Of a stretch of DNA of 64,000 bases, positions 60,404-64,000 are shown in pieces. Source of the DNA: Cranoglanis bouderius (lineage: Eukaryota > Chordata > Actinopteri > Siluriformes > Cranoglanididae). A program made the translations under genes and the position numbers. The stretch lies in assembly GCA_023630585.1 (NCBI GenBank), contig CM042546.1, positions 21,516,310 through 21,580,309 on the forward strand. Direction: 5' to 3'. The notes below the pieces were generated by a model. It searched no databases. It saw only the letters and a program-made list of their open reading frames with translations, and had not been told where the DNA came from. How positions within the stretch are numbered: the stretch's first letter is position 1; every line of letters begins with the position of its first letter.

Positions 60404-60457
<54 letters not shown>
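60404..60457. repeat. (GA)n microsatellite forming an ESAM polypyrimidine tract
   Basis: On the esam strand this is (CT)n of about 26 units running directly into the CTGTAG acceptor of the 60247-60402 exon. Confidence 0.95.
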
Positions 60458-60460
<3 letters not shown>

Positions 60461-61510
60461 TTATACAGAGAGACTTTGACTTTAAAGATCTCTACAAATC
60501 CATGAAAGTATTAAAAAAAAAATCTGGAAAAAAATGAAAAAAGAACTACAAAAAGCAACATTTTCTTCATATATAAACATTGCCTACATACAATACATGC
60601 ATACAACTTTTTTTTTTTTTTTACTCAAGCAATTCTAAAACCCCCTCTTCATTTATTTTACATAGAGCATCATTTAAGCCCCAAGTAAGATGAAAGGTAT
60701 CCAGGTCTCCAATGAACTTAAGGTAAGCAAACTCAAGATAGCTCCTGTATGCAGAGCCTGTATAGAAGTTGATGGTAAAACAGCTAGAATTTCAGTCAAA
60801 AATCCATCCTTTCGGACATAGGAAACTTTTCGAAATCCAGCCTTTACCACTGCAACCCGTACAGACAGTCCAAGCTTTTTCACAGGGAACACAGGATTAT
60901 GGAGTAAAGGTTCCTCCTTGACCCAAGATCCACTTTCGAGTCATTGTTCATGGAGAAAAAAGCTCAAACCCTCCACACTTTCAGCACCGTCTTGTAGAAG
61001 AGTGTGAAGTCCAGTAAATCCACTCCATTCAATTCCATTAGAAACAAACCACGATCAAGTCGCAGCCCAGATAGCAAATGGAGCCCATATATCGTATGGA
61101 ATGAAGGTAATGACTCAACCTGAGTGTGGCTGGCTTCTGGGCCAGATGTGGGCCCAGACACAACAAGCCAAAACTCAGTCTAAAACCGGCTTGTTGTGTG
61201 AGGGCTCGATGCAGCCCATATGACCATTGCCATTGCCAGAACTGAGCCATATGTACCATAGTTGGCCCAGATGAGGCCCGGAAATGTATGCTATCTGGGA
61301 GCTGTTCACCTCTCCTCAGAAGGCCACAGGCCACATCAGTCCAGCTGACATCTTCTCCATTCAGGAGACTCTGAGCAGCCTGCAGCCTAAAAGCAGCAAT
61401 CCTATATCTATTAATCCTTGTCCACCTTCATGGACAGGCAAATACAGCACCGGTGGCCTGAGCCAATGCTTTCCTGACCAAAAAAATCAACCTTTCACAG
61501 AAAGAAAGAC
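60458..61510. other. Probable ESAM intron with dispersed repeats
   Basis: No V-type Ig exon was found. 61060-61300 contains repeated GCCCAGAT(A/G)..., TGGGCCAGATGTGGGCCCAG and TATGCTATCTGGGA, resembling a dispersed fish repeat. Confidence 0.5.
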
Positions 61511-61512
61511 AA

Positions 61513-61515
<3 letters not shown>

Positions 61516-61586
<71 letters not shown>
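61516..61586. repeat. (AG)n microsatellite
   Basis: About 34 AG units. Confidence 0.97.
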
Positions 61587-61589
<3 letters not shown>

Positions 61590-61689
61590 GACAGAGGGAG
61601 CGAGAGTGAGAGTTATTAAGGCTGCCTACAGATGGCAGTATCTTACCACTTATCCCCGACTCTTTTACAGTAACACACTTGGGAAGGTG

Positions 61690-61795
61690 CTTTAATAAGA
61701 AACTAATCACCCTCGGGGTGGTAACAGTAACTCTGTTTCATCACACCACTCCATCGCTGATTATTTTCCTGTTGCAGCACAACATGGAGTGTTTC
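61690..61795. repeat. Dispersed palindromic repeat, copy C
   Basis: GGTAACAGTAACTCTGTTTC, CATCACACCACTC and GCTGATTATTTTCCTGTTGC recall the copies at 29.8 and 31.5 kb. Confidence 0.6.
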
Positions 61796-63404
61796 CTTGC
61801 ATGTTTCTCAGCCATGAACAACCTAGCGCTGTTCTTTTATTCTCTCATCTGAATGCAGTGTTTAATTTTGTTGTTGTTGTTGTTGTTGTTGTTGATGTTA
61901 TGAAGTAATCCTCATTTTCTGCGGACACATGACCTCCATTTTGTGCATTCTTTCCGGTTTGAGTGATGCCGATTACACTGAAGTGTACTTAAACTCATCC
62001 TATTTCCACAGACCTTTTTTTTTTTCCTTTACAGAAATGCCTGGAAATTGTTTAAAACATGATGTCATGCTGTCGCTGAGCACGGTGACACCGATGACAC
62101 CAGATCTGAGGAGTGTGTAAAAGTGCTCGCTTTAGTGTTTCAAAAATGTGGGCACATTGGAAACTGATCTGATTAAAATTGTTTAATTTGTTGTTGTTGT
62201 TGTTGTTGTTGTTGTGTCATTCTAGTTACCGGGGATGATGACACAAATGACACTGAAGTTATGGTTTTGTTATTTATCTCTAAATGCTTTCCATGCTTAT
62301 TTGTCTATAAATGTGCTCATGTTAGAGTTTTACATCGTTCTTTGCACTACAGCGCTTAAACTTTGAAAAGTTTAAGCAGATTTTTTTTTTTTCTGTCATT
62401 CCAGTTACTGAGGATGATGACCCAAATGACACTGAGGTTGCGGTCTTGTTATTTATCTCTACATGTTTTCCATGTTTATTTGTGTATAAACGTAATAAAA
62501 TTGTTCTTTGCACTAGACTGGTTTTAATTAACTTGATACATTGGTGTAAATTGCAGATTTTTTTCGTGTCATTCCAGTTACCGGTATAGCGTGGTCACCT
62601 TAAATGATTTCAAAGTTAATGTTCGGGCACCAGACAGTTTAAATAAACTGTCACAAAAAACTCAGAAATTCCATCCCACTCAGCAATTAAACCAAAAATA
62701 GTTATTATTTATGTCACTTAGCACATAAATACATAGAACATAACGCAGAACATAACCTCAGAACTCTTTCAGTTCTTGGTGCGCTCGTAGCACACCAAGG
62801 AGAAAAAATATATATATATATATATATATGTATAAACAGAACTGTGCAAACGTTTTAGGCACATGCAAATAAATGCTGTAGAGCAAAGATGCCTTTAAAA
62901 TAATGAAATTAAATGTTTCTACATAAAATGTAAAAAAAAAAACAAAAAAAAAATACCGTAAAGAGCAGTAAACAGTATTAAATGAAACAAAGTCAATATT
63001 TGGTGTGAGAAAAAAAATTAAAATAAAAATAAAAATAGTAGTCTCCGGTACAATGTGTGCAGTTTTATAAGGAAATGAGCTGGTAAGTTTTATTGAGCAT
63101 CTTGCAGAACCAGACACAGTTCTTCTGGAGACTTTGACTTTCGCACTCGCTTCTTATTTTTGCAGCGAAACCCAGCAGCCTTCATTGTGTTTACTGTCTG
63201 AAAAGTGTCTCTTACGTAATTTGCTGCTTTCTTTAATGGCATACAAACATTTTTCTGTAACATTTAATTCTGTGCTAGAAAACTAATGTTTGGGAATCTA
63301 AAATGTTTTTTGTACTGACTTGATAATGTAGACGTCATAAAATAAAAAATCTATAACAAAGTTTGTACTAATGAAAATAGGGTGCCTAAAACTTTTGCAC
63401 AGTA

Positions 63405-63458
<54 letters not shown>

Positions 63459-64000
63459 CATGCAAAAGTATCGTATTTTCACGAGAATTCAATAAATGTA
63501 AGAAAAGAAGGAGCTAAAAGGAAATAATTAACCAAATTAAGAAGTCTTCGAAAAGTTAAATAATTCAGGGGTTGTTTTTTCTTTGAGGTGGAGGTGGAGA
63601 TGGTGAAGGTATGGGAGATCGAAGGAAGCAGGACGGTTGATTCCTCTTAATTTTCAGGGTTTCAAAGAATATGAGTTCTGAGAATAATCGTGGAAGGAAA
63701 ATCCCCAAACCGGGTTCGGCGTGCCGCCGAATGTTCGGAGTTCCGTCCGTGTGCGCTTCAACTTTTCCTTGTCCAGAATATTCCCTCCAGAATCCGAACG
63801 TGATCTTCCTGATGAATATCCCAAGGTATGAACTTAAAGCAATAACGCAGGATTCCCGATTGGATAAATAATGCAGATAATTATCCTGATAAATTGAATA
63901 AAAAGTCCCGTTATTTATTGCGATTATCCGTGGTGACGTAAAATGAGAACTTCGAATCTACGTCGATGAGTAGCGCTCCGATACACCGGGTTATGACGAC
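61796..64000. other. Unassigned DNA to the window end
   Basis: Two related segments at 62175-62330 and 62375-62510 share TCATTCTAGTTAC(C/T), GATGATGAC(A/C)CAAATGACAC and TTGTTATTTATCTCTA, so a ~190 bp local duplication is present, with a third trace at 62568. (TTG)n at 61872-61894 and 62191-62214; (TA)n at 62810-62829 and 63411-63455. 62833-63405 starts ACAGAACTGTGCAAACGTTT and ends AAAACTTTTGCACAGTACTG, inverted ends of a further DNA transposon. Confidence 0.5.
62838..63408. mobile_element. DNA transposon remnant with inverted ends
   Basis: Left AGAACTGTGCAAACGTTTTA GGCAC and right GTGCCTAAAACTTTTGCACA form imperfect inverted repeats ending near CAGTACTG-TA. The interior has no intact transposase. 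Tc1-type is likely from the CAGTACTG-TA end. Confidence 0.7.

Noticed and set aside
63658..63824. Possible plus-strand exon between TTTTCAG and AAGGTATG
   Set aside because: Splice-like borders and an open frame, but no recognisable domain and no neighbouring exon; likely chance.
60403..64000. Search for the ESAM V-type Ig and signal-peptide exons
   Set aside because: No Cys...Trp...Asp-x-Gly-x-Tyr-x-Cys pattern with splice sites was found on the minus strand.

Overview
The window is vertebrate nuclear DNA, most likely from a ray-finned fish. It is AT-rich and very gene-poor, with long runs of (CA)n, (TA)n and (ATT)n, several Tc1-type transposons, tRNA-derived SINEs whose 3' tail has the teleost-type 'CTCTGGATAAGGGCGTCTG' motif, an RTE-like LINE, and split genes with GT-AG introns. 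A catfish-like or related teleost is my guess from the repeat style; the species cannot be fixed from sequence alone.

Two protein-coding loci can be supported, both on the minus strand. (1) At 54.47-60.40 kb lie the four 3' coding exons of an endothelial cell-selective adhesion molecule (ESAM) orthologue: two half-exons of the C2-type Ig domain, a transmembrane exon, and a large cytoplasmic exon ending in a conserved PDZ-binding tail. Splice phases agree at every junction. The signal-peptide and V-type Ig exons are not visible and should lie beyond the right edge. (2) At 19.33-19.39 kb, inside a CpG-rich block, there is a candidate first coding exon (start codon plus signal peptide plus GT donor). 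Its remaining exons would lie to the left, in or beyond the first 19 kb.

Everything else is repeat-derived or unassigned. 2.2-6.8 kb: a ~65-70 bp minisatellite interrupted by a SINE that is itself interrupted by a 1.8 kb solo LTR. 11.5-15.4 kb: a MITE and three tandem arrays. 19.7-20.6 kb: a 240 bp compound triplet tract and a split SINE. 22.9-23.7 kb: a Tc1-type MITE. 23.8-24.3 kb: a ~30 bp array. 25.5-27.8 kb: a broken Tc1 transposon with a small LTR retroelement nested in it. 31.7-32.5 and 36.4-37.6 kb: Tc1 fragments. 34.1-35.3 kb: a ~420 bp tandem duplication. 38.3-41.45 kb: a near full-length but dead RTE-type LINE. 41.8-45.0 kb: a long-TIR MITE, a Tc1 fragment between direct repeats, and a decayed Tc1 carrying a solo LTR and a SINE. 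48.9-49.2 kb: a piggyBac-type MITE. 49.7-50.8 kb: a 30 bp array. 56.6-59.8 kb: a ~200 bp tandem array inside an ESAM intron, split by a Tc1 element that carries telomere repeats within its transposase frame and by a SINE.

No prokaryotic-type system, CRISPR array or rRNA gene is seen, and no convincing stand-alone tRNA gene. The most unusual observations are the length-neutral telomere-repeat patch in a transposase reading frame, the three-level nested insertion at 2.2-6.8 kb, microsatellites serving as splice-acceptor tracts in ESAM, and the promoter-proximal triplet tract upstream of the candidate first exon.
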